From Ascaphus truei (taxonomy: Eukaryota; Chordata; Amphibia; Anura; Ascaphidae): a DNA stretch of 64,000 nucleotides. The position numbers and the translations under genes were made by a program. Shown in pieces: positions 35,204-46,955 of the stretch. Each line of letters begins with the position of its first letter. The first letter of the stretch is position 1. The notes beneath the pieces were generated by a model. That model was not told the origin of the DNA. It searched no databases and saw nothing but the letters and a program-made list of their open reading frames with translations. The DNA is taken from contig CM071569.1 in NCBI GenBank assembly GCA_036426205.1, positions 5,272,876 to 5,336,875 of the forward strand. The letters run 5' to 3'.

Positions 35204-38196
35204 AACCAATATTAAAGCAAATCTTATACAAAGAGGCGTTTGTATCCTGGGTCAATGTGTCAGTGTACTTTGCTTGTGCTTTGCTCAGTGTGTAGCATCT
35301 GGTGATTAGGGGAGCATCAATGAGGGAGTACATGACATATACTCTACATTTCTGCAGGTTGGAAGTGGCACGAACCTCTGCGGATAATACCCAGCAGTGA
35401 GTGTAAACAGATCTTTATTACTAAGCTAATGACATTTCTTGTAAGAACAAGACAAGTTTAAAATTGACACATTGCTGTGCACCAACAAACAGCGGTGCCC
35501 TGATACAAACAGTATCCCCGGAGCCCAGCCCTTCCAGCAGAGTCCTGGCTACATACATCACTAAGCCTCTTAATATCAGTATTATGGGGTTTTGATAGAT
35601 TGTAGTAAACTCAGTGGGGTATGTTATACGCAATATATTTTTTTGTTTACAACTCAATCTCGGTTAACAGAAGCAATGCTGCCCTGAAGCCTGTTCACTA
35701 AATCATATTTAATATTAATATTCTCTCTAACTTTTTTTTTTTTTTTTTAAATTTAGAGGAATTATTACATTAAACTGAATAAAGATAAGTCCAACATCCA
35801 GAGCAAAGTGACCCAGTGGTCACCCCAGGAGAAATATTTAACTTTTTCAATACTGTCTTTACATGTAACACTAAGGTAAAGGGACTAGGTGAATTGAATA
35901 ATAATGCAGAAGCATATAGTAACTAAGTTTATTAATACAAACTAACAATTAACTATTCCAACGAACAATATCCTAAAACATGTTTATACTTCCTTCCTAC
36001 TTTCTCAGAGCTCACACATGGAGATATATACTATGTCATATTAAACCCATGCAGTGTATGTGCCATTGAATACTCTGCCCTTTGGTGGCTGTGCACAAAG
36101 GCAGAAAACTTTATTTGAAATGTTGCTTTTCATGCATCAAACAAAGTAAATGCCAACTCAAACTTGGAGGCTTTAATTAATACAGCTGCCGCTGTATTAT
36201 TCTCTTGAGTTAGGGTTTTCTCTGAGATAATAAATCAGCGGTTCTGGTCTGGCAGACCTTCGAGTCGGAGAAGTGTTATATTACCAATGGCACCGTCTTC
36301 AGGGTGAACAACACAGCTACAATTTTAGGGCCTTATTCTATATGGTCTGAAGCAAACATACGAATCGTCTTCGGCTGAAAAACCTTTTTGAAGTCAATGG
36401 GAATTTTCAACTGTAAACCGTTCATACAGCCCCGTCGGACTATATACAGTATAATTACCCCCTTAGTGCCCACTCCTTGGGACCTTGGCAGTATCTTTAC
36501 CCAAAGAAAATGGAGCACAAACTCTTCAGCATTCAGCATGCTGTATAGCAGTCACCACTGTGTGAGGGAAGACCCAGCTCTATTCAAATGAATGGGTCTG
36601 CAATCTTCTCCAACACATGGAAGCGGCGCATTAAAAAGGTGATTTTGTGACAGTGATATATTCTGAGTGTTTAATTAATATGGTATGTGCAATGCAATGT
36701 ACCCCATCAGTGCTTAATAAAATAAAATTAGTATTATTACTATTACACAAGTGCAGCAATTATCCCGCTGCTATCAAGCCAGAAAATAAGTGCACTTGTT
36801 TAAAATGTATTATTTTGCACAAATATAACCCAAAACACATTGTAATCCATAATGTAGTCTTTCCCATGGTCCTCACCTTATAACTAGACACTGTTAGTGC
36901 TGTATCAAACAAAACCAAGTATAATAACAACTGTCTTGTTTAACAGCTTGAAATCATCCTGCCAGCTTGTCTTTAATGGACAACTGTATTTGAACATAAT
37001 AAAGCACATAATTTCATATACTTTAAATGTAATGACCTACCCAGAGACTGAGAGGAGTCTTGCTAAGGGATCGTATGTAGTGAAGCAAATAATTGAAAAA
37101 CAAGGACTTCTTTTTCCCGTAGACTCAAGGCATTAATAGCAAAAGTCAAAATGTCATTCATCATAAAGCTTGGGGTATAGCCGCGGCTATATTGCAGTTT
37201 CATACAGAAACGGCTGAGACTGCAGGAAAGAGGACAACATTTTTTAGACATCGCAGTGGAAATAATTGCAGCAAATGCTGGCCCAGCGGGTGTATAGTTT
37301 AACCCCCTTGTATCTATATCCAGACCCTTCTAGATAAAAAAAGGTTGTACTCATAGTAAAAATATAGCCTTAGATGTTAACAATATATATTTTTACAGCA
37401 GTGGAACTATGCAAAACATAATGTAAAATAAAAGAGTCATACACTCTTTATCTTCTCAGGAGTCAAGAGGCTGTCAACAATAATTTGTGAAGTCATTTGT
37501 GATACTAGAAGACTAAAGTTCATTGAGTCTTTCTGCTTAACCCCCTGACTTCTGGTTCTTGTAGAACAGCATAAACCTGCCCATTTCTCGCCTACGGATA
37601 AAATACAGATACACCACGTTTAATTTCGAATAGCTTCTGCAGTGTACAGCGAAAACATTGAGGCTTTTTTTTTTTAGGGCTAACCCTAGCTTGGTTATAT
37701 ATGTATATTAAACAGTGTCAATGTTATAGTATAGCTGGATATTACACAGACTGTTAATTTTATGGGATATCTAAATATTTACACATTGTCAATTTTATGC
37801 AGTGTCTGAAAATTGAAAGTTGATAAAGCATCATGAGTCTATGATATAATAATAATAAAAATACATTTGTATACAACAATATAGGCAGCGAAGCGTTTTA
37901 CAGGTTTCAAACGTTCCTGTCCCTAAAATCTTGCTATCTATTTTTACTAGCAACAATTTAGGTGTCTGAGGCACAGTGAGAGGAGAAAAAAATCATAGAA
38001 TGGGATTCCATTTTGAAGACAAGAACTTCTTTTTAAAATTGAACCTTGTGGGAAAATCTCCAAAAGGTGACAAATATGCAGAGCTGCTGAGAATAAACTC
38101 ATCGTGCCACTGCCAACGATGCCGGAAACATGGTCACACATGCAGTAATGGGCACCTGAGCTATCCGTGGTGCTGAATCTAATGAGTATACTGTAG
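35204..38196. other. Non-coding sequence, no gene seen
   Basis: AT-rich, with a poly-T run at about 35,731-35,748 and a possible LINE-tail fragment near 37,885-37,915 (GCAGCGAAGCGTTTTACAGG). Frames of 60-80 codons are chance length for this composition. Confidence 0.5.
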
Positions 38197-38198
38197 TA

Positions 38199-38513
38199 CA
38201 GGCATACCCCACATTAACGTACGCAATAGGACCGGAGCATGTATGTAAAGTGAAGCACTACCTTTTCCCCACTTACCGATGCATGTACTGTACTGCAATC
38301 GTCATATACATGCATAACTGATGTAAATAGCGCATTTGTAACAGGCTCTATAGTCTCCCCGCTTGCGCACACCTTCGGTACAGGTAGGGAGCCGGTATTG
38401 CTGTTCAGGACGTGCTGACTGGCGCATGCGTGAGCTGCCGATTGCCTATTGAGCGAGATGTACTTACTTGCGAGTGTACTTAAAGTGAGTGTCCTTAAAC
38501 CGGGGTATGCCTG
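38199..38513. mobile_element. mariner-like MITE with TA duplication
   Basis: The ends are CAGGCATACCCC and GGGGTATGCCTG, with inverted similarity continuing inward. TA flanks both ends (38,197-38,198 and 38,514-38,515), the target duplication of Tc1/mariner elements. At 315 bp it carries GC-rich motifs such as GGCGCATGCGTGAGCTGCCG but no transposase. Confidence 0.8.
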
Positions 38514-38577
38514 TACACCAATGAACCAGTCCACAACTTCCAAATCTTTGGCTTCCCTGTATCAAAGCACAGAAGAC

Positions 38578-38883
38578 TAAGGCCACGTGTATAGTGCCCG
38601 CGACGGCGATGTCTCCCAAAAACAAATGCATTGCTGCCGCCGCATGCGCTTATAGTAAGCGCGATGGCGACAATGCGATGGAGCGATGTCGCGTCGCGAA
38701 TTTTGGTAGCTGGCAATATATGATTTTTCAAGGGCTGTCGCCTCATGTGACAGCCCCTGAACCAATCAAATGCAAGTATTCCCGCAACGCCGCCACAAAG
38801 CGAAAAATAACTCGCTAGCGGCAACGTGTGACGTCACCCATCGTGTTGCATTGCCTGTCGCAGGCACTATACGCACGGCCTTA
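38578..38883. mobile_element. GC-rich TIR miniature element (Harbinger-like)
   Basis: The left end is TAAGGCCACGTGTATAGTGC. The right end complements to TAAGGCCGTGCGTATAGTGC, giving strong ~30-bp inverted ends. The GGCC start and TAA/TTA flanks resemble the nested element at 1,251. The interior is CpG-rich with several ATGGCGACAATG-like motifs. Non-coding. Confidence 0.65.
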
Positions 38884-41800
38884 CAGTATATTCTGCTCAT
38901 GAATTTGAAAGGTGAGCAACTTACATTCCATGCAGAATGTAACTTCTTTACTGCCTCAGGGACCCGCAATGCAACACAGAGAAGCTTGCATGATAAAGAG
39001 TAAGATTTTTTTTAAGGCGTCCACCTACAGTATCGCTATTTACTGTTATACTGGGATGGTAATCCAATATTCACTTTCTTTTAACAGTATGCACATCCTA
39101 TATTATATATTTTTTGTTTTTTAAATGATAATAATAAACGTTCTCATAGCACCAAAAAATGCTGGTGTATCTCATTACATTAACCCTTTTGTAGATAGAT
39201 GGACTATTATAGTGGTTGGCCCCTGTGGCTGAGAAGTGGTTTGTGCACTTCCACACATACTGTATAAAGCACAATGTACTGCAGACTTCTTACAGCATAC
39301 TGTAGAAGAGGTGATTAGGCTTGAAATATCTTGTGCTTAACACACGCTGGCAAGACATCAGCTAAGGATAAGAAGCACTTAAAGAGCGGATTTCATGGAA
39401 ATCTAGAAATCTGGTGCTGGGAAGGGTTTGTATAATCCATGGAGTTATTTTAAGGGCCCTTCAGGTAATGTTAAAAGACAAGGAGGGTAAGGGTCAGAGA
39501 AGCGTTTGAAATGAAAAAAAGAGCAAAATTGGAAACAGACATTGGGGGAGCGGCTCTTAATCTCAACAGGGAATCCAAAGCGAGAGCAGCGACCTGGCAT
39601 CACAGGCACTGCAAGAACAAAATGCAGGAGTTTAAAGTTGAGGAACAATTAAATGGGATTCTACTAAAGAGAGTGGGAACAAGAAAAGAGAGTGGGGAAA
39701 AAAGGAACTTGCCAGCTGCGTGCCATCTTATTTATGGAAAATTGCCCAAAATTATCTTTTATTGTGACATTGTTTAACAGCAGTGAAGCTTAGCTTAAGC
39801 CCATTAATAACATTGCACTGAAATGCATTCCCAGCCCCTCTGGCAACACAAGGGTTAAAGAGGCAGTGCCTGTAATTTTACACACCCCTGAAAATAAACA
39901 TGGTGTATTAAGCCTCCTGCAGATATAGAGAAGATAGGACCTGATGTAACATCCAAGGGGGTTTCCATGTCACGGACCACTTCAGTGTTAACCACCATGT
40001 GGTGAGCCACCATACGTACACTTAACATCTTTTCCTCAGTATATTTATTTACAATATGTATAACATAAAAAACACTGCACATAAAAATCAGCCTTTAGCG
40101 CTTACAAAAAAATACACAAACAAGTAGGAGAGGGCTGCCTGATGTGAATATTGAAAGGCTTGTACTCTATGGCCACCATTACACTCATTGGGGATGACTG
40201 GTGGTTGAAAGACCCCTTTTTGAGAACCATTGAGTTAGACTGCGATACACCTTTGTCACTGGGATAATACCCAACAAGAGAGTTGTTTACCACTGCAGGG
40301 ATTATTCTATTGGCTTTTGTAGGGTAATAAAGGTGTTATCAACAGTTAGATTTTTTTTATGAGCCCTAGTAATGCTTTTGGCGTTTTTGCTCTTGAAGCA
40401 GAAGAATACTCATCTGACTAGAAGTGCTAAGTGATATCAGTATTTCTGTATACTATCTAGCATATTCATTTTCAGGGGCCAAAGTTTGTTTTAAAGTGTT
40501 ACTGAATCTTGAACACCCCAATCATACAGTTCATGTGAACTCCTCCCACTGTGCCCTATTTCTTAGTACATTGAAAAAAAGAAACCCGAGAAGCTTCAAA
40601 GGCTTTGAATGTCCTCCTTTTATTTATGAAGTCTCATTTTGTTGATCCCATAAAAGATATCCCAACCTACAATGTATCCTGATGTCTCCAAGACCAATAC
40701 GGCTACTATGGCAATTTCAGCGAAATGCTGATGCAAAATAAGGTGTGTGGACTGATTAAAGATGTCTACCCCTCATACACAGGTTTGTGTTCATTAGAGA
40801 AATCTGCTCACCTGTCCCTTTACGCACCTACGTATTTCGCATTTTTAAAGTTTAAAGGTGCAGTTGCACTTAGGACTAGATTGAACTAATGTCAGCGCTC
40901 TGTTTAATGGATTAAATCATTGGCCACACTAACAAGCCACAAAGTCGAGACATTTTATGTTAGTTATTATTAGAACATGTGCGAATGACTTTTGCTTCTC
41001 AAAATGTTTTACGATTTTCGCCTAAATCTTGTGTTTTGTGACATTTTTAGTGACAGTTCCAATTGCTCCGAATTGGGTCAACGTTTCCAATTTTTGCCAA
41101 AATGTTGCACATTTTGAGAGCGTTTCACCACTTTTTTTGTCAAAATTGAAGCACAAATCATAGTAAATTCATGGATCCCGATGCTCAACCTCTGTTACAT
41201 GAGAAGCAAGGGAACCAAACAGGAGAGGTGAATTTGCACATTGACTTTTAACACTTACCAAAATTTATTTGAAGAAGTTTGCCCTTTTTGTGCAGTTTTT
41301 CTCGAAATGTATTATTAATTAAATCTTTTCTGGGAAGCCAATTATATTGGTATGTTGTTATCAAATATGCTTTCTCTATGCCCCTTTAAGTGTAGGCATC
41401 AGTTTCTGTATCCAAGTGTCCCGTATATAGGGAAACGGACGGAATGGACAAGGAGTCATTTCAGAAGGACATGACAGTATGAGTGGGCTGCCAGCCACAC
41501 TTAGCCCTACAGTAGCTCACAATTAAAATATAAATAGATATAATTTACATGAAGAATATAAAAAAAAAATGAGCCGGAGCTATAATTGCTTGCATATCAT
41601 CGTCAGAGCCAATATCAAGCTAACAGAGCCGAGAGGCTTTGAAATCCCACAGCTAACTATACTGTGCTGATAGATCTTGCAAGAGTGGATGTTCTAAGTC
41701 GGAGACAGTTATCCAGCGCAGATAATAGTGCCAAGGAAGTTGTTAAAGGGCAGCGTTAATTGGCTAAGGCCCCAAGGGGATAGTGGGAGTGGATATGCAC

Positions 41801-42329
41801 TGTATATAGCTTTTCAAATCTCACTATATCATCTACTACTGTGAGAAGTGTGCATAAAAGGGACAGGACTGGTTGAGATCAGAATGATCACCTTTGTTTT
41901 GTGCAGACACCGTTGATAACTGTCTGGAAAAGATCAGGATTATGTAACAGGTGTACAATACAGTTTAATTATATGAAACACGTGTGCACAAAAAAGAAGC
42001 CCATCTGGGATATACTGTATGCTAATAGGGTATGCAAAGTATATTTAAATGACTCCTATTAGCATCTCGGGTATCTCTGGTGTGTTCCAGAAAATCCCAT
42101 ATTTCAGGGTCTGGGATTAAATGTATGAACATTTGCAGGCGGGTGTCTTGACATTTGCAGAAAGGGGGAGCGAAGTGAAAATGACAGTGGTTTGAGGGTC
42201 ATGCCCCCCCCCCCCCCACCCCCAAATTTTTTTTTTTTTTACGATTAAAACTGTGATCGCACTGCTAATTGAATGTTGATTAAAAAAATTGTAAAGCATT
42301 TGTAGCTGGAAATTTCAACACATTCACCA
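38884..42329. other. Non-coding sequence, no gene seen
   Basis: AT-rich. The GGTTCTCAAAAAGG complement near 40,215-40,235 looks like the end of an old hAT copy. Repeated GCACATTTTGAG-type motifs at 40,970-41,310 suggest an old repeat also seen around 47,700-47,930. Homopolymer C and T runs lie near 42,205-42,240. Confidence 0.45.
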
Positions 42330-43455
42330 ATCTCTAGTGTTGGACACGCGTGGTAATTAGCTCAGCTCTGGTCTTGGACACATGTGGTAATTACATCAGA
42401 TCTGGATACACTTGGTTATTAGCTCAGCTCTCGTCTTGGACACATGTAATTAGCTCAGCTCCGGTCTTGGACACACGTGGTAATTAACCCAGCTCTGGTC
42501 TTGGGCACACGTGGTAATTAGCTCAGATCTTGGACACATAGTTATTAGGTCAGCTCTGGTCTTCAAGAGACACGTGGTCATTAGCTCAGCTCTAGTCTTG
42601 GACACACATGGTTATTAGCTCAGCTCTGTTCTTGGACACGTGGTTATTAGCACAGTTCTGGTCTTCGAGAGACATGTGGTCATTAGCTCAGCTCTAGTCT
42701 TGTACACACATGGTTGTTAGCTGAGCACTGGTCTTGGACACGTGGTTATTAGCTCAGCGCTCGTCTTGGACACACGTGGTAATTAGCTCACCTCTTGGAC
42801 ACACGTGGTTGTTAGCACAGCTCTGATCTTGGACATGTGGTTATTAGCTCAGCTCTGGTCTTGGACACGTGGTAATTAACCCAGCTCTGGTCTTTGCGAG
42901 ACATGTGGTCATTCGCTCAGCTCTTGGACACATGGTTATTAGCTCAGCTCTTGGACATGTGGTTAGTAGCTCAGCTTCTGGACACATGTGGTTATTAGCT
43001 CAGCACTGGTCTTCGAGAGACACGTGGTTATTAACTCAGCTCTAGTCTTGGACACACGAGCTAATAACCACGTGTGTGTCCAAGACCAGAGATGAGCTAA
43101 TAACCACATCTCTGGTCTTGGACACACGTGGTTATTAGCTCATCTCTGGTCTTGGACACACATGGTTATTAGCTCAGGTCTGGTCATGGACACACGTGGT
43201 TATTAGCTCAGCTCTGGTCTTGGACACACATGCTATTAGCTCAGCTCTGGTTTGGACACACGTGGTTATTAGCTCAGCTCAGGATTTAGACACACGTGGT
43301 TATAAGTTCAGCTCTGGTCTTGGGGACACGTGGTTCTTAGCTCAGCTCTGGTCTTGGACATGTGGTTATTAGCTCAGCTCTGGTCTTGGACACAAGGTTA
43401 TTAGCTCAGCTGTGGTCTTGGATACAAGTGGTTATTAGCTCAGCTCTTGTCTACA
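42330..43455. repeat. 34-bp minisatellite with an inverted segment
   Basis: About 33 degenerate units of the form AGCTCAGCTCTGGTCTTGGA followed by CACACGTGGTTATT. Many units contain CACGTG, an E-box core. Some carry GAGAGACACGTGG or lack the TGGTC part, giving 20- to 40-base units. At 43,059-43,107 the sequence is reverse-complemented, then the array resumes forward, creating a palindrome of ~50-bp arms. Confidence 0.95.
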
Positions 43456-44077
43456 CTAAACACACCATCAGGAATATGAATCAGAGCAAACGGGCATTAT
43501 AATGTCAAATTAATTTATGTTTATATTTCTACAGCTAAGAGACAATATAAAGTTGTGTACTTTTATGCTGTATATCAATTACATCTGCATGATCTAGGAT
43601 GGGTTTAACCTCTGTGCCCAAGAGATCAACATAAGATGTAAGAAACGCAATTAGCAAGTTTTAAACATTTAGTGACAGCACAAATTACTACAGGAAAATT
43701 CTTGCAGTGCATCAAGGAGAAACTTGCATTATCTTGATACCTATCCTCCCTTTATTACCATGAGCAAACCACACTCTGTGCTTCAATTTACCCATGTCTT
43801 TTTGGGGGATAATTATACCCCAGAGGGAGCTTCACACAAGCCCCCTTTAGTTTTATATATAAAGGATCTGTAAGCAAAGATATGCATCCTGAATTGTAAG
43901 CAGGTATCCTTTTCATATTCTCTGATGAAATTACAGTTAACAGGCCCCTGGCTATAATTTATTAGGTATTTTTCATACTTTAAATGAGACAGGATGACTG
44001 TACATAGATGCTATTAGAATTCAAGATTAAAAGCAGATACTTAATCTTCAGTAACACAAGGCAATATTTGAGATAGA

Positions 44078-44132
44078 ACACACACACACACTCACACACA
44101 CTCTCACGCACACTCACTCTATCACACACACT
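44078..44132. repeat. Imperfect (AC)n tract
   Basis: AC repeats interrupted by CTC units. The rest of 43,456-44,238 shows no gene. Confidence 0.85.
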
Positions 44133-44238
44133 CCATGGGATTAATGCTGTAATTAAACTACGTTTTCCCTGTGTTCCATCAGAGCTGTTTAATCATTTAC
44201 AAGCTGTACTTAAACGTAAATGCAACACACATGCAGTG

Positions 44239-44345
<107 letters not shown>

Positions 44346-44499
44346 AGTGTCACTTAATATACTGGCTCCCCTTATTCAATTTAAGTAAAAGAAATGTCCG
44401 TAGCATAGCATTTCTTGCCTTTAATCCTTCCTTGGGAGCCTGGTGGTTGCACTGTTGGGGTCTATGTGTTAGATTTGAATTTAGTGTGCTTCAATATAA

Positions 44500-45151
44500 A
44501 CATAGTTACATAGTAAATGAGGTTGAAAAAAGACGTGCGTCCATCAAGTTCAACCTGTGCTAAATTTAGACAACAGATACTTTATCCTATATCTATACTT
44601 AATTATTGATCCAGAGGAAGGCAAACAAAAAACCCCAGTGACATATCATTTAATGATATCTCATAAAGGGAAAAATAAATTCCTTCCTGACACCAATAAT
44701 TGGCAATCAGATTACTCCCTGGATCAACATTCTTCCAATGTTTACTTATTTGGTATATCCCTGTATACCATTCCCTTCTAAAAAGATGTACAACCTTTTT
44801 TTGAACAAATCTATTGTATCTGCCATCATAGTTGCCATGGGTAATGAATTTCACATTTTAACTGCCCTTACTGTAAAGAACCCTTTCCTTTGTTGCTGGT
44901 GAAATCTCCTTTCCTCCAACCTAAAGGGATGCCCCTGAGTCCTTTGTACTGCCCTTGGGATGAATAGTTATTTTCAAAACTCATTGTACTTTCCCCAAAT
45001 ATATTTGTATATAGCTATCATATCCCCTCTTAGATCCCTCTTTTGTAATGTAAATAAATCTAATTTAGCTAGCCTCTCCTCATAAGTTAGATTGTCCATG
45101 CCCACTATTAATTTGGTGGCTCTTCTCTGCACTCTCACAATGTCACTCCTA
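44500..45151 (-). mobile_element. CR1-like LINE 3' end, minus strand
   Basis: On the minus strand a frame at 45,156-44,974 encodes VQRRATKLIVGMDNLTYEER and LFTLQKRDLRGDMIAIYK, the hallmark C-terminal stretch of CR1-type ORF2. Further downstream, in another frame, is a GHPFRLEERRFHQQQRKGFF-like stretch of the same domain. The tail contains GGTTGAACTTGATGGACG and TCTTTTTTCAACCTC, a tail widespread in frogs. The fragment is 5'-truncated and frameshifted, and its upstream edge abuts L2 sequence at about 45,151. Confidence 0.85.
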
Positions 45152-45809
45152 GGCAACGGCTTTGGCGACAGAACAGATGGTAGTACTGTTTACTGTGATG
45201 TAGAAAGGAGATACTAGATCAGGTTTAGGAGGAAATATGAGGAGCTCAGTTTTAAACATATTAAGTTTAAAAAGTGACAGAGTACCATCCACTAAGGATA
45301 TAGCCAAGAGGCAATTAGAGACTCGGCACTGGATTGTAGGTGTGAGGGTAGGGGATGGGTAGATAGATATATCTGCATATCATCTGCATAAAGATGATAC
45401 CTAAAGCCAAAAGAGTTAATGATGTCACCAAGTGATAGTGTGCAGAGAGAGAAAAGGAAAGGTGCAGGACAGAGCCCTGATGTACACCAACAGGGAGATT
45501 AACAGGAGAAGACATGTTAGCAACAGAGAGAGAATGTGTGATGGGAGATGTATGACGACAACCAGGATAAAGCTTATTTATGGATACCAAGCAAGTGTAG
45601 AAGAGACTGATCAACCGTATCAAAAAATCTAGCTGGATGAGTAAGGAAAAATGACATTGAGATTTTGCTTCACTGAGATCATTGGCTACTTTAGTTAGGA
45701 CAGTCTCTGTTAAGTGAGCTGTATGAAACCCAGATTGGAAATGGTCCAGAAGTACATGGGAATAACGAAAGTTGATGATACGGAAAACACAAGATATTCT
45801 AGTAGTTTG
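45152..45809 (-). mobile_element. L2-like LINE reverse transcriptase fragment
   Basis: Minus-strand reading gives FQSGFHTAHLTETVLTKVAN, then [11 protein letters not shown], matching the FRSGHSTETALL and PQGSVLGP motifs of L2/CR1-group reverse transcriptases. Frameshifts interrupt it, and the YADD catalytic site is degraded to something like [11 protein letters not shown]. The upstream part is cut at 45,809 by a solo LTR and seems to resume at 46,546 for a short way. Confidence 0.75.
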
Positions 45810-46540
45810 TGTAACGGAGTGCTCACCACAAACAGGACGTGACCGTGAAGCTGAGGTGGGGATTGAATTAACCAAACTCCAGCCACATGAGCGCGTCCGC
45901 AGTGCAGATTGGTCGTCGTTAGCCGGGTTGGGATTGGAGAGTTACGGATCGTCGTAGGTACTAGCCGAGGTCAGGGTTCGGAGAGGTGGGGATCATTGAA
46001 GGTACTTGCCATGGTTAGGGGTTGGAAAGGTGTGGACCGTCGTAAGTACTTGCCGTGGTCAGGAGTGGAGATGGTCGGGGTCCAGGTACAAGCCAAGGTC
46101 AGACAAGGAACGAAACAAGAACTGCGGATATAAAAGGTACAAGACACAGAGGCAGGGATTGCAGTAAGCACTTCATATGCAATGAAGCCTTATGCTCAGC
46201 CAATTTGCCAGAGGGCTGGCTGAGCAAATAAAGGAGGTTAGACCAATGATCTGCAGGCAAGTATAGGGAGTACTGCCTACTAGGAAGCAACCGCCCAATG
46301 GTAGACGGGGGCGGAGTTAGGTCACAGGTGCTCCGAGATCAGTGGTGATTAACCCCTCGTGTGCTCCTCTTGACGCGGTGTGGTTCGTCACCCATGTCCT
46401 CGCGGGACACGGGGCGGGGCCTAAGCCCGAACCTGGAGGTACTCCTGTGTCTGGCGGCAGGGCGCCTGTGGGTAGTCCCCCTGGTCTGCAGTGTGTCGCC
46501 CGTGTCTTCACAGGGGCGGGACCTAAGGCCAATCCTTACA
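45810..46540. mobile_element. Solo LTR with perfect 5-bp TSD
   Basis: The 731-bp element begins TGTAACGGAG and ends CCAATCCTTACA (TG...CA). GTTTG directly flanks both sides (45,805-45,809 and 46,541-46,545), the duplication length of many LTR elements. It holds degenerate ~50-bp tandem units around GGTACTTGCCNTGGTCAGG (45,950-46,110) and a GC-rich end with ACGGGGCGGGGCC. A GCGGATATAAAAGG box at about 46,124-46,137 gives a plausible plus-direction promoter. It split a pre-existing L2 LINE. Confidence 0.85.
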
Positions 46541-46671
46541 GTTTGGAGGCAAAAGGCAGAATGTGTCATTACCCAGGTTGTACTCCTGTAAAAAGCATTA
46601 TATATTTAATGACTGCTATTCCAAAGGACCTGCAAACTAGCTCCTTGTTGCCTAAATATTATTCATCCCAG

Positions 46672-46955
46672 ATTCACTAAAGTCTGTTAAGGTTTACACT
46701 GGGAAATAACGCTATGTTTTTTTAAGTCATACCTATCTGTGGCATTGCTCCCAGCCAGACAATGAAGTAGGGCTTTTACTACAGAGGAGGCAGACACAGA
46801 AAAAGGAACGCAAGAGTAAAAGTCCAATTTCATTGTCTGGCTGGGAGTAAATTCAACACATAAATTAAGCAGCTTTATAGCAAAATAACATTGCATGAAC
46901 CCTACACTAATGACCTCAGTTACGGCTATTATTGCATGTTATTACTTTAGTGAAT
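46672..46955. mobile_element. Foldback MITE (ATTCACTAAAGT ends)
   Basis: The outer ends are ATTCACTAAAGT and ACTTTAGTGAAT. An inner arm CTCCCAGCCAGACAATGAA at about 46,749 pairs with its complement near 46,829-46,848. The 284-bp unit can form a large hairpin. The superfamily was not assigned. Confidence 0.65.

Noticed and set aside
42330..43455. CRISPR-like array
   Set aside because: The units are contiguous with no unique spacers, and the context is vertebrate. It is a minisatellite, as is 52,720-53,404.
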